A stretch of DNA of 8,221 nucleotides from DATKCJ01 sp035513275 (GTDB lineage: Bacteria; Verrucomicrobiota; Verrucomicrobiia; Opitutales; Opitutaceae). The stretch is from NCBI GenBank assembly GCA_035513275.1, contig DATKCJ010000253.1, forward strand, positions 1-8,221. Direction: 5' to 3'. Below the pieces are notes generated by a model. The model had not been told where the DNA came from and did no database searches. It saw only the letters and a list, made by a program, of their open reading frames with translations. How positions within the stretch are numbered: the stretch's first letter is position 1; each line of letters begins with the position of its first letter. Position numbers and translations under genes: made by a program. Positions 1-5,118 of the stretch are shown here, piece by piece.

Positions 1-404
1 GAGCTGACATTGCCCACGACACTCGAAATTTGGGGCAAGAAGTCGATCCAGCCCGAGCCCGCAGTTGTCGCCGCGCCGAAATTCGTGGTGAACTGCTTCG
101 CTTGGAAATACCAGTGGCCCGAAGAGTTCAAATCGGGCGTACCGCCGACGTAGCCCCAGTGCAGAAGCTTTATGCTCTCAATCTGGCTCTGGATCGTCTG
201 GTCGGCGAGGTTCGCCATGCGTGCGTTGTCGACCATCTTGAATCCCGCTTGCAGCGCCGTGATGCAACTCAGGAACACGAGAATCAGCACGAGCGATGCG
301 ACCATCACCTCAATCATACTGAAGCCGTGGCGCGAGAGGACACGCGGATGGGCTTTGGGTCGGCTTGTCATGATGCGTGAGAATAGCGGTTTGCGTGGTG
401 TCAT
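1..404 (-). CDS. Prepilin-type (type IV pilin-like, PilV/GspI-like) protein, 3' end outside window
   Basis: The reading frame opens with ATG at 404 and stays open to the left edge, giving about 134 residues with the C-terminus missing. After a basic leader of 27 residues comes a class III (prepilin peptidase) signal: G27 followed by FSMIEV, with Phe at +1 and Glu at +5 (E32). A hydrophobic helix of about 20 residues (VMVASLVLILVFLS onward) follows. This N-terminal helix is the part that anchors pilins and pseudopilins in the inner membrane and packs them into the fibre. The region after the helix (about residues 49-70, KMVDNARMANLADQTIQSQI) is helical and polar, as in minor pilins or pseudopilins such as PilV or GspI; the exact subtype is inference. 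A second ATG at 371 would shorten the leader to 16 residues and is a reasonable alternative start. Neither start has a clear Shine-Dalgarno. The gene begins 48 bases after the response regulator stop on the same strand, so co-transcription is possible. Confidence 0.85.
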   Translation of the reverse strand, partial: MTPRKPLFSRIMTSRPKAHPRVLSRHGFSMIEVMVASLVLILVFLSCITALQAGFKMVDNARMANLADQTIQSQIESIKLLHWGYVGGTPDLNSSGHWYFQAKQFTTNFGAATTAGSGWIDFLPQISSVVGNVS

Positions 405-432
405 ACCAAGAGGCTTACGACTTGTTTAATGC

Positions 433-448
433 CCCTAGCGCACTAGGG
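433..448 (-). terminator. Short hairpin between response regulator and prepilin gene
   Basis: CCCTAG, a 4-nt loop CGCA, then CTAGGG form a perfect 6-bp stem just after the response regulator stop. Read on the minus strand the stem is followed by GCATTAAAC, which is not a real T-tract, so this could be a weak terminator, an mRNA-stabilising hairpin, or chance. Confidence 0.3.
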
Positions 449-452
449 CCGA

Positions 453-1118
453 TTAGGACTGGCCGGCCTTGACCTGTGTGTAAAAAGCGGCCGCTTGCGA
501 ACGCCGCGAGATCTGCAGCTTGTCGAAGAGATTGCTCAGATAGTTCTTCACCGTCTTCTCGCTGAGCTTCAGTTCGGCGGCGATTTCCTTGTTAGTGAGC
601 CCCTGCGCCACGAGCGCGAGCACTCGCTGCTCCTGCGGCGACAGGCTGTCGAAGCGCTCCTTGCCGGCCGTTAGGTTCTGGCCCGACTTCATCAACTGCA
701 GCACACGGCGCGTCACCGCCGGGTCCAGGATGGATTTGCCCGCTGCGACATCGATGATTGCCGACACGAGGCCCTGCCCGTCGATGTCTTTCAACAGATA
801 GCCGTGTGCCCCGGCGGCGATGGCGTCCTGCACGAGCGAATCCGTCACCATCGAGCTCAGCACGAGCACCCTCGTGCCGGGACGGATCGCAAGGATCTGC
901 CGGCATGCGTCGATGCCGCTCCCATCGGGCAACCGAATGTCCATTAGCACGAGATCGGGCTTCAACTCCACGGCCGAACTTACCGCTGTCGTGACCGACT
1001 CCGCCTCCCCGGCTACTGTCACCGCTGGGTAGGAGCCCAACATCGTCCTCAATCCGAGCCGGACCAGTTCGCTGTCGTCTACGATCAAGACACGCACTGG
1101 ATGGCCGGGATTTTGCAC
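453..1118 (-). CDS. NarL/FixJ-family two-component response regulator
   Basis: The protein has 221 residues, the usual length for this family. Residues about 8-125 are a CheY-like receiver: acidic pair D14-D15, phospho-acceptor D60 in LVLMDIRLPDGSG, conserved S88, and K110 in GYLLKD. Residues about 157-215 are a LuxR-type helix-turn-helix (SLSPQEQRVLALVAQG, then NKEIAAELKLSEKTVKNYLSNL). Phosphorylation at D60 is expected to promote dimerisation and DNA binding as a transcription regulator in the cytoplasm. The start is a GTG at 1118; an in-frame TAG lies three codons upstream, so no longer start exists. The next in-frame GTG, at codon 8, sits right at the first receiver strand and would be a tight but possible start. 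No Shine-Dalgarno is visible. The probable partner is the histidine kinase encoded upstream on the same strand, 353 bp away across repeat DNA. The target genes cannot be told from the sequence; the prepilin gene just downstream is a candidate by position only. Confidence 0.93.
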   Translation of the reverse strand: MQNPGHPVRVLIVDDSELVRLGLRTMLGSYPAVTVAGEAESVTTAVSSAVELKPDLVLMDIRLPDGSGIDACRQILAIRPGTRVLVLSSMVTDSLVQDAIAAGAHGYLLKDIDGQGLVSAIIDVAAGKSILDPAVTRRVLQLMKSGQNLTAGKERFDSLSPQEQRVLALVAQGLTNKEIAAELKLSEKTVKNYLSNLFDKLQISRRSQAAAFYTQVKAGQS

Positions 1119-1183
1119 TGGTTGAAGCTAGTCGACAATGAACCCCATTCGCACGTCAAAAGAACAGGAGTCGGAAACGGATG

Positions 1184-1249
1184 TTTACCGCGAAGGCCAC
1201 GAAGTGGCGCGAAGCGAGAGGAACCACGAAACACACGAAACACACGAAA
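1184..1249. repeat. Intergenic repeat with CACGAAACA 9-bp tandem units
   Basis: The right half is a tandem array of the 9-mer CACGAAACA: complete units at 1225-1233 and 1234-1242 and a partial unit at 1243-1249. The left half contains a GCCAC-GAA-GTGGC hairpin (1196-1208) and further GCGAAG/CACGAAG motifs. I recall similar CACGAAA-rich intergenic blocks being common in Verrucomicrobiota and related environmental genomes; that multi-copy status is prior knowledge and not visible within this window. Confidence 0.6.
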
Positions 1250-1330
1250 TCGGTCGGAGGAGCCGGGTGAATGGAACTCGGGCCGGGCCTCGAGCTGTAG
1301 GGCGCAGCAGGCAGAGTATCTGACGTTTTT

Positions 1331-1443
1331 GGAACGCTGATCCCCGCTAATCTGCGCTGATCTGATCTGCGGAACTGAGCGCAGACTATCGTTCCTGAAT
1401 TTCCGGGAAGTGCGCCGATCGGATGAGCGCAGATCAGCGTTCC
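1331..1443. repeat. 113-bp inverted-repeat element, apparently an empty copy of the GxxExxY flanking repeat
   Basis: The ends are a perfect 12-bp inverted repeat: GGAACGCTGATC at 1331-1342 and its complement at 1432-1443. The left arm continues for 32 nt (to 1362) matching the repeat at 3114-3145 at about 26 of 32 positions. Inside lies a further degenerate right-type arm (1377-1395), which matches the true right arm (1425-1443) at 16 of 19 positions, so the element seems to have two right ends. No open frame of note lies between the arms. It could be a MITE-like derivative or a remnant of a GxxExxY unit that lost its gene. Confidence 0.6.
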
Positions 1444-1471
1444 CAGCACTTCAGCTTTGGACTCTGACTTC

Positions 1472-3064
1472 TCAAGTACCAGCCTGCGCCCTCACCGGGA
1501 TCTCTACGCGCACCCGCGTTCCTACTCCGCGGCGCGATTCGATCTCGAGGGAACCGCCAAGTTCCTCTGCCCGTCGCGTCATGTTCGCGAGGCCGTGGCC
1601 GCGATGGTCGCCTTCCTCGCTCGCGGGAAGGCCTGAGCCGTCGTCCCGGACTTCGAAGACCACCATTTGATCAGACTCGGGCCGGAGCGTCACCGCCACT
1701 GTCTTTGCACCCGCGTGGCGCAAGGCGTTGGTGATCGCCTCGCGAGCGATGAGCAGGAGTTGCAGCGTCGCATCCGAATCGAGCTTGGCCGCGGCTTCCT
1801 CGACGACATCCAGTGCGATCTCCGTGCTGTGGCCTGAGCGCAACGTGTCCGCCATCCGGTGAAGCTCATCGTGCATCGAGGCGCGCCGCGCGGGCGTCTC
1901 GCCGCTGCGCAGCAGATAGCGCCGCAACTCTGCGATCGTGTCGTTCAATCCCCGCAGGCACATGTCGAGGCGCCGCCGCGCTTCGGTGGGGTCGCTCTCG
2001 ATCGTGGCCTTGATTCCTTCAAGTGTGAGACCCGCGGCGTAGATCGACTGGATGACGCCATCGTGCAGATCGCGGCTCAACCGCAGCCGCTCTTCAACCG
2101 AATCGAGAAACGCGGCCTCGGCGCGCTTGCGCACCTCGATCTCGCGGCCGAGTTCGGCTTTCTGGTCGAGCGTCGTTTTGATCAGTTGCGCGAACTGCCC
2201 GAACTCCGCTTGCGACGCCAGCAGCGTCCGCAGCGGCGCAGCATCCTGCGCCGCGAGGCTCTGCCCGATCAAACCCATCGGACGCGCGATCCACCAGGTG
2301 AGGGCAAAGGCCAGCACCACCATCACCACAAACGAGAACGCCAGCAGCACCATCATCTTCTGCGCGCCGAGCACGCGCAGTTGCTCGATGGTCAACGCCT
2401 CGAAGTTCACCGCGAGCCAGGCGACCGGCGTGCCCGCGGCCCCGTTGAGCGGACGAAGCCTCTCAGTCAGGAGCGCGCCATCATCGCCAGCCTCTTCGAA
2501 ACTCGCGGGATCAACGAAGCCCACGCTCGCAGACCCGCCGGCCTGCGCCGACAGGCGGCGGAAAACGGTCGCGTCCCACAGCCTCGAGAGCGCAAATCGA
2601 ATCTCTGCGTCGCCGGAGATCACGACACCTGTCCGGCATTCGGCGACTCGCGCCCCGTCGGTCACGAAGAACGGCGCTGCCGTCTCGCGATTTAACGCCA
2701 CCTCCCTCAGCGCCGCCGCGAGCGCGACAGGGAAACCGGGGTCGATACGAAATTCCGAGGCGTCTTGTGCCCCTTCGATGAAGATCGCAGCCGGGCTGCC
2801 TCCGATCTGAAACCGTCCGTCTGCGTGCGAAGCCGTGCCGATCGATGACTCGCGCAGCGTTGCGCGCAGCGCCTCCGCAAACGCAGCCAGCGGTGCCGAC
2901 GCCGCCTCGACTGCAGCGCTCAGCGCCATCTCACGCCGCTCGCCCGCTCGCGTGAGCACCGCGGCCGACTGCCTGCGTTGAAACATCTCCGTGCCGAGGA
3001 GCAGCAAAAGAAAGCTCCCGACCAGCAGGACGATCACAATGAGGAACCGGGCGAAAACGCGCAT
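1472..3064 (-). CDS. Membrane sensor histidine kinase, NarX/LiaS type (HisKA_3)
   Basis: With ATG at 3064 the protein has 530 residues. Order of parts: TM helix about 7-25; a periplasmic sensor region of about 210 residues (about 27-236); TM helix about 237-259; a short HAMP-like and coiled-coil linker (about 260-325); the HisKA_3 dimerisation helix with phospho-acceptor H334 in SRDLHDGVIQS; and a HATPase domain with N446 (REAITNALRH), the G1 box DDGSGLP (474-480) and the G2 box GHGLANM (489-495). It should autophosphorylate H334 on ATP binding and pass the phosphate to the regulator encoded downstream. The sensor region ends in PLNGAAGTPVAWLAV, which recalls the end of CHASE4-type domains, but the ligand is unknown and this match is weak. 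The frame is open up to 3220, but the extra 52 codons would read through the inverted repeat and overlap the GxxExxY gene by 101 bp, and they would put a non-membrane stretch ahead of the TM helix; I therefore prefer 3064. No Shine-Dalgarno is visible. Confidence 0.92.
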   Translation of the reverse strand: MRVFARFLIVIVLLVGSFLLLLLGTEMFQRRQSAAVLTRAGERREMALSAAVEAASAPLAAFAEALRATLRESSIGTASHADGRFQIGGSPAAIFIEGAQDASEFRIDPGFPVALAAALREVALNRETAAPFFVTDGARVAECRTGVVISGDAEIRFALSRLWDATVFRRLSAQAGGSASVGFVDPASFEEAGDDGALLTERLRPLNGAAGTPVAWLAVNFEALTIEQLRVLGAQKMMVLLAFSFVVMVVLAFALTWWIARPMGLIGQSLAAQDAAPLRTLLASQAEFGQFAQLIKTTLDQKAELGREIEVRKRAEAAFLDSVEERLRLSRDLHDGVIQSIYAAGLTLEGIKATIESDPTEARRRLDMCLRGLNDTIAELRRYLLRSGETPARRASMHDELHRMADTLRSGHSTEIALDVVEEAAAKLDSDATLQLLLIAREAITNALRHAGAKTVAVTLRPESDQMVVFEVRDDGSGLPASEEGDHRGHGLANMTRRAEELGGSLEIESRRGVGTRVRVEIPVRAQAGT

Positions 3065-3113
3065 GGTTGGAATGGAACGTAGGTATGCCGGCAGGGCGAA
3101 TTCGGAAGAATTT

Positions 3114-3145
3114 GGAACGCTAATCTGCGCTGATCTCCGCTGATG
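3114..3145 (+). repeat. Left arm of GxxExxY inverted repeat
   Basis: It reads GGAACGCTAATCTGCG and then CTGATCTCCGCTGATG on the plus strand. On the minus strand this arm encodes the last residues (SAEISAD) and the TAG stop of the GxxExxY protein. It is built of degenerate 8- to 9-nt steps of the type CGCTGATCT, so it is internally repetitive as well. Confidence 0.65.
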
Positions 3146-3539
3146 GGGAAACGAACTCGGAGAGTATGAATCGCTTCCACTCGAGCGTGTCTTTGTGGCC
3201 GAAGTTGACGAGATAGCCAACAGGCTGGCGCGTGATTCGCAGATAGTTGATCAACTGGGCCTCGTGTTCTGTGGTAAGCTGGGTCACGGCTTTCAACTCG
3301 ACGACAAGGCAGCCAAACACGTAGAGATCGGGGACGTAACGTTTCTTCAGCTCTCGCCCCTTGTAGTGGCAGCGCAGCTCAGGCTTGGATTGGAACGCCA
3401 TTCCGCGCAGCTCAAGTTCGATTTCGAGACTCTCGTGGTAGATCTCTTCCGCCATCCCGTAGCCGCGCTCGTTGTATACCTCAAAGGCTGCACCCATGAA
3501 GCGATAACCCTCCTCCTGGTAGATTTCCGGTTTCATCAT
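3120..3539 (-). CDS. GxxExxY protein (PD-(D/E)XK nuclease-like fold)
   Basis: The protein has 139 residues, full length for the family (about 120-140). The name-giving motif G28-M-A-E31-E-I-Y34 is present, preceded by GAAFEVYNERG, the usual entry to this family. The remaining residues fit a minimal PD-(D/E)XK core: P70-D71, then E81-L-K83 (the ExK signature in VVELKAV), then Q95-L-I-N-Y99, a QxxxY motif like that of RecB/AddB-type nuclease domains. All expected active-site positions look intact, so the protein may be catalytically competent, but no biochemical role is established for the family to my knowledge. Start: two ATGs in a row (3539 and 3536); the first lies in the right repeat arm. 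The last seven residues and the TAG stop come from the left repeat arm. The kinase gene starts 55 bases downstream on the same strand, but the gene is probably a separate inserted unit and not a working part of the two-component system. Confidence 0.88.
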   Translation of the reverse strand: MMKPEIYQEEGYRFMGAAFEVYNERGYGMAEEIYHESLEIELELRGMAFQSKPELRCHYKGRELKKRYVPDLYVFGCLVVELKAVTQLTTEHEAQLINYLRITRQPVGYLVNFGHKDTLEWKRFILSEFVSPSAEISAD

Positions 3540-3568
3540 CAGCGAGGATTAGCGGAGATAAGCGTTCC
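3537..3568 (-). repeat. Right arm of GxxExxY inverted repeat
   Basis: Read on the minus strand it goes GGAACGCTTATCTCCG and then CTAATCCTCGCTGATG, matching the left arm at 27 of 32 positions. Its final ATG is the first possible start codon of the GxxExxY gene. It also occupies the upstream region of rpsT, ending 57 bp before that gene's -35-like box. Confidence 0.65.
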
Positions 3569-3584
3569 CATCAGTTCATTTCGT

Positions 3585-3601
3585 CTCGGATTTCGTCCGA
3601 G
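3585..3601. other. Small hairpin upstream of rpsT
   Basis: CTCGGA, loop TTTCG, TCCGAG form a perfect 6-bp stem. It lies upstream of the -35-like box, so it is unlikely to be in the rpsT transcript. No T-tract follows on either strand. Its role is unknown and it may be chance. Confidence 0.2.
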
Positions 3602-3624
3602 CGGCCATACAGGGGAATCCACGC

Positions 3625-3653
3625 TTGACACCCCTTCGCGGGTATGAGTTTTC
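3625..3653 (+). promoter_or_regulatory. Candidate rpsT promoter (-35 only is clear)
   Basis: TTGACA at 3625-3630 is a perfect sigma70-type -35 box, 50 bases upstream of the rpsT start. The matching -10 is poor: at a 17-bp spacing one finds GTTTTC (3648-3653), and the better-looking TATGAG (3643-3648) is only 12 bp from the -35 box. The position is right for a stand-alone ribosomal protein gene, but the -10 box is unresolved. Confidence 0.4.
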
Positions 3654-3679
3654 GTCCGTTCACTCATTTCCGAACCACC

Positions 3680-3943
3680 ATGGCCAACACCAAATCTGCC
3701 ATCAAGGCCGCCCGCCAGAACCTGCGCCGCAACGTGCGCAACCGCACGGTTAAGACGCGCCTGAAGACCCTCTCCAAGAACCTCGCCGCCGCCCACGCTG
3801 CGGGCAAGAAGGACGAAGAGCGCGAACTCGCGGTCTCGTATCTCTCCGCGCTCGACAAGGCCGCAAAGGCAAACGTCGTTCACCGCAACGTCGTGTCCCG
3901 CCACAAGTCCCGCTGGGGCAAGGTGGCCATGGGCCAGGCCTAA
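3680..3943 (+). CDS. rpsT: 30S ribosomal protein S20
   Basis: The 87-residue product has the S20 hallmarks: N-terminal MANTKSAIKAARQN, a highly basic first helix (LRRNVRNRTVKTRLKT) that contacts 16S rRNA, and the C-terminal helix with LDKAAKANVVHRN followed by SRHKSRW. S20 is a primary binder of the 5' domain of 16S rRNA in assembly of the small subunit. The ATG at 3680 is chosen because MANTKSA is the invariant start; an upstream in-frame start at 3644 would add 12 residues (including FRPFTHFRTT) not found in the family and would begin inside the promoter region. No Shine-Dalgarno is seen (CGAACCACC precedes the ATG). The gene stands alone, divergent from the minus-strand genes to its left and closed by a strong terminator. 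Confidence 0.97.
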   Translation: MANTKSAIKAARQNLRRNVRNRTVKTRLKTLSKNLAAAHAAGKKDEERELAVSYLSALDKAAKANVVHRNVVSRHKSRWGKVAMGQA

Positions 3944-3960
3944 TCAGAAGCGCTCCTTTC

Positions 3961-4000
3961 AGCCCTCATGCGCCACCCGGCCATGAGGGCTTTTTCTTTT
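3961..4000 (+). terminator. Rho-independent terminator of rpsT
   Basis: AGCCCTCATG (3961-3970) pairs perfectly with CATGAGGGCT (3982-3991) across an 11-nt loop, followed by a run TTTTTCTTTT (3991-4000). This is a textbook intrinsic terminator 17 bases after the rpsT stop. It ends only two bases before the ATG of the next gene. Confidence 0.92.
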
Positions 4001-4002
4001 CC

Positions 4003-4821
4003 ATGGCACAACCGAAGGAACCCTTCATCAGCTTCCCGCCCGGGACACTCGACCGCGAAAGCGTGCGCATCCCGATTGTGCGCGATGCCGGCGTGTGGTT
4101 CGCCCTGGACAAGCCCGCCGCCGTCCCTTGCTACCCTGACCCGTGGATTCCGCGGCCCACGGATCTCGTCCGCGAAGTGCGCCGCCAGATCCGGGACGGC
4201 AAGGGCCAGTTGAAAGAGCTGAACATTGGCGCCATCGAGCGCATCAACCACCTCGACTTCGAGGCATCGGGCCTCGTGCTTTGCGCGCGCGACGAAGGCG
4301 AGGGTGCGCGACTCGCGAACTGCCTCGGCTCGGCGCAGATCGAGTTCACCTACACGCTTGTAGTTCGTGGCGCACCGCACTCGCCCGAGCTCGTTTGCAG
4401 GCTTCCGCTTGCGCCTGACCCCGTGGAGCCGCGGATGAGCGGCTCGCACGAATTCGGCAAGAAGTGCGAGACGCGTTTCAAACTCATCGAGCAGTTCCGC
4501 GGCTTCGCGCTCGTCGAGGCAGTCACAAGCTACGACCGCGTCCATCAGGTGCGTGTGCACGCGAATGAGTCGGGCCTGAAGATTCCCGGCGAGCGGAAAT
4601 ATTTTCATGTCGATCCTGTGTGTCTCTCCGAGATCAAGACCGACTACCGCCCTGGAAAACACGACCGCGAGTCGCCGCTCTACGACCGGCTGGCGATGCA
4701 TCTTGGAAAACTCGTGTTTCCCGGTGTGGACGGCGTGGCCGTCACACTCGAGCGCGAGCCGCCGCCCCGCTTCCGCGTCCTGATCGAGCGCCTCCGGCGT
4801 CACGCGAGCACGGCGGTGTGA
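4003..4821 (+). CDS. RluA-family RNA pseudouridine synthase, divergent
   Basis: The 272-residue protein matches the RluA/RluD/TruC fold along its length, without an S4 domain: a KPAAVPCYPD stretch near residue 37 (normally KPAGLxVHP), the catalytic region INHLDFEASGLVLCARD with the probable nucleophile D85, FTYTLVVRG (115-123), and VHQVRVH (180-186), equivalent to THQIRVH. Such enzymes isomerise uridine to pseudouridine in rRNA or tRNA; which RNA is modified here cannot be told. One oddity is that the family signature HRLD is NHLD here (N82-H83-L84-D85): the aspartate is kept but the Arg that helps flip the target base is His. The ATG at 4003 abuts the rpsT terminator and has no Shine-Dalgarno; later starts (GTG codons 21 and 26) would remove the first strand. 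Its promoter is not evident and may lie within rpsT, or expression may rely on terminator read-through. Confidence 0.85.
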   Translation: MAQPKEPFISFPPGTLDRESVRIPIVRDAGVWFALDKPAAVPCYPDPWIPRPTDLVREVRRQIRDGKGQLKELNIGAIERINHLDFEASGLVLCARDEGEGARLANCLGSAQIEFTYTLVVRGAPHSPELVCRLPLAPDPVEPRMSGSHEFGKKCETRFKLIEQFRGFALVEAVTSYDRVHQVRVHANESGLKIPGERKYFHVDPVCLSEIKTDYRPGKHDRESPLYDRLAMHLGKLVFPGVDGVAVTLEREPPPRFRVLIERLRRHASTAV

Positions 4822-4889
4822 GTGGGCGCGGCCGGTGATCCCGCCACGGCTGGGGGCCTCAGGTCGAGCCGCTCGAATGCGCCGCAGGC

Positions 4890-4977
4890 CTTGGAGTGCG
4901 CCAGTCCCCTGGCGCTTTTCCTTGGCGAAGTTGCAGTTGCTCGGTGAGAAAGCGGCACTGGAGTGCCGCACTCCAAG
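4890..4977. repeat. 88-bp palindromic intergenic element (REP/MITE-like)
   Basis: The ends are an 11-bp perfect inverted repeat: CTTGGAGTGCG (4890-4900) and CGCACTCCAAG (4967-4977). Within are two strong hairpins, GCGCCAG-TCCC-CTGGCGC (4898-4915) and GCGGCAC-TGGA-GTGCCGC (4952-4969). Both play on the same GGAGTGC/GGCACTCC theme. I recall similar GGAGTGCGGCACTCC-type repeats in Verrucomicrobiota genomes; only one copy is in this window, so its repeat status rests on recollection and structure. Confidence 0.55.
4898..4919 (+). terminator. Terminator-like hairpin after the pseudouridine synthase
   Basis: The 7-bp GC-rich stem GCGCCAG/CTGGCGC with a 4-nt loop is followed by TTTTCCTT on the plus strand, 76 bases after the upstream stop codon. 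It is one arm of the palindromic element and may double as the transcription terminator of the pseudouridine synthase gene. The T-tract is short. Confidence 0.45.
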
Positions 4978-5054
4978 ACGCTTCCGCGTGTTCGTCAGCT
5001 TCGCCCAAGTCTCACACAAAATTCCTGGCACTCCCCCCGTAGTTGTCCGACCCC

Positions 5055-5118
5055 GGAGGATAGAGTGGCGGGCGCGACTTGGTTCGCGCTAAGTTCCAAC
5101 CGCCGATGTCGAAAGTGA
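5055..5118 (+). other. Shine-Dalgarno plus 17-codon open frame overlapping the AddB-like start
   Basis: GGAGGA (5055-5060) stands five bases (from GGAGG) before a GTG at 5065 that opens a 17-codon frame ending in TGA at 5116-5118, so it runs across the ATG (5106) of the AddB-like gene in another frame. It is the only good Shine-Dalgarno I saw near a gene start in this window. It could be a translated leader coupled to the nuclease gene, or a coincidence in GC-rich DNA. Confidence 0.2.

Larger units (their letters stand above)
1119..1471. other. 353-bp gene-free gap between kinase and regulator, mostly repeats
   Basis: No credible gene is seen here. From left to right the gap holds about 65 bases upstream of the regulator start (which must contain its leader and perhaps a promoter), a 66-bp repeat with a CACGAAACA tandem (1184-1249), about 80 bases with nothing recognisable, a 113-bp inverted-repeat element (1331-1443), and 28 bases up to the kinase stop. 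The minus-strand open frame across it (1449-1156) reads straight through both repeats and has no recognisable protein features, so I do not call it a gene. Confidence 0.7.
3114..3568 (-). mobile_element. GxxExxY unit: gene enclosed by 32-nt imperfect inverted repeats
   Basis: The arms at 3114-3145 and 3537-3568 are inverted copies matching at 27 of 32 positions; both begin GGAACGCT at the outside and end CGCTGATG on the inside. The only gene within is the GxxExxY protein, whose first ATG lies in one arm and whose stop lies in the other. GxxExxY families are known to be present in many copies per genome in several phyla. Movement of the whole unit is inference: no transposase is encoded and I see no convincing target-site duplication. 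Confidence 0.45.
4822..5105. other. 284-bp gene-free gap before the AddB-like gene
   Basis: It holds an 88-bp palindromic element (4890-4977), about 75 bases of nothing recognisable, and a GGAGGA box at 5055 that fits a tiny open frame better than the AddB-like gene. No convincing -35/-10 pair was found, though a promoter for the downstream gene pair is expected here. Confidence 0.55.

Noticed and set aside
1154..1159. TTGACG (minus strand) as a -35 box for the response regulator gene
   Set aside because: No acceptable -10 box is found at 16-18 bp; too weak to list as a promoter.
1225..1249. CACGAAACA tandem as a CRISPR array
   Set aside because: The units are 9 bp and contiguous with no spacers, and no cas gene is near.
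1156..1449. 97-codon minus-strand frame in the kinase-regulator gap, with FVCFVCFV repeats
   Set aside because: Its sequence is simply a translation of the two intergenic repeats; no ribosome site or domain supports it.
1859..2695. 278-codon plus-strand open frame rich in Arg and His
   Set aside because: It lies wholly antisense to the histidine kinase, whose motifs are intact; the His-rich stretch is just the complement of codons of the second membrane helix.
3065..3220. N-terminal extension of the histidine kinase to 3220
   Set aside because: The added codons translate the inverted repeat and overlap the GxxExxY gene; the membrane helix begins right after the ATG at 3064.
3195..3647. 150-codon plus-strand frame opposite the GxxExxY gene
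   Set aside because: The minus-strand frame carries the full set of family motifs; this one is its complement and continues through the repeat arm.
3940..5031. 363-codon minus-strand open frame
   Set aside because: It is antisense to the pseudouridine synthase and crosses the palindromic element and the rpsT terminator; it shows no recognisable domain.
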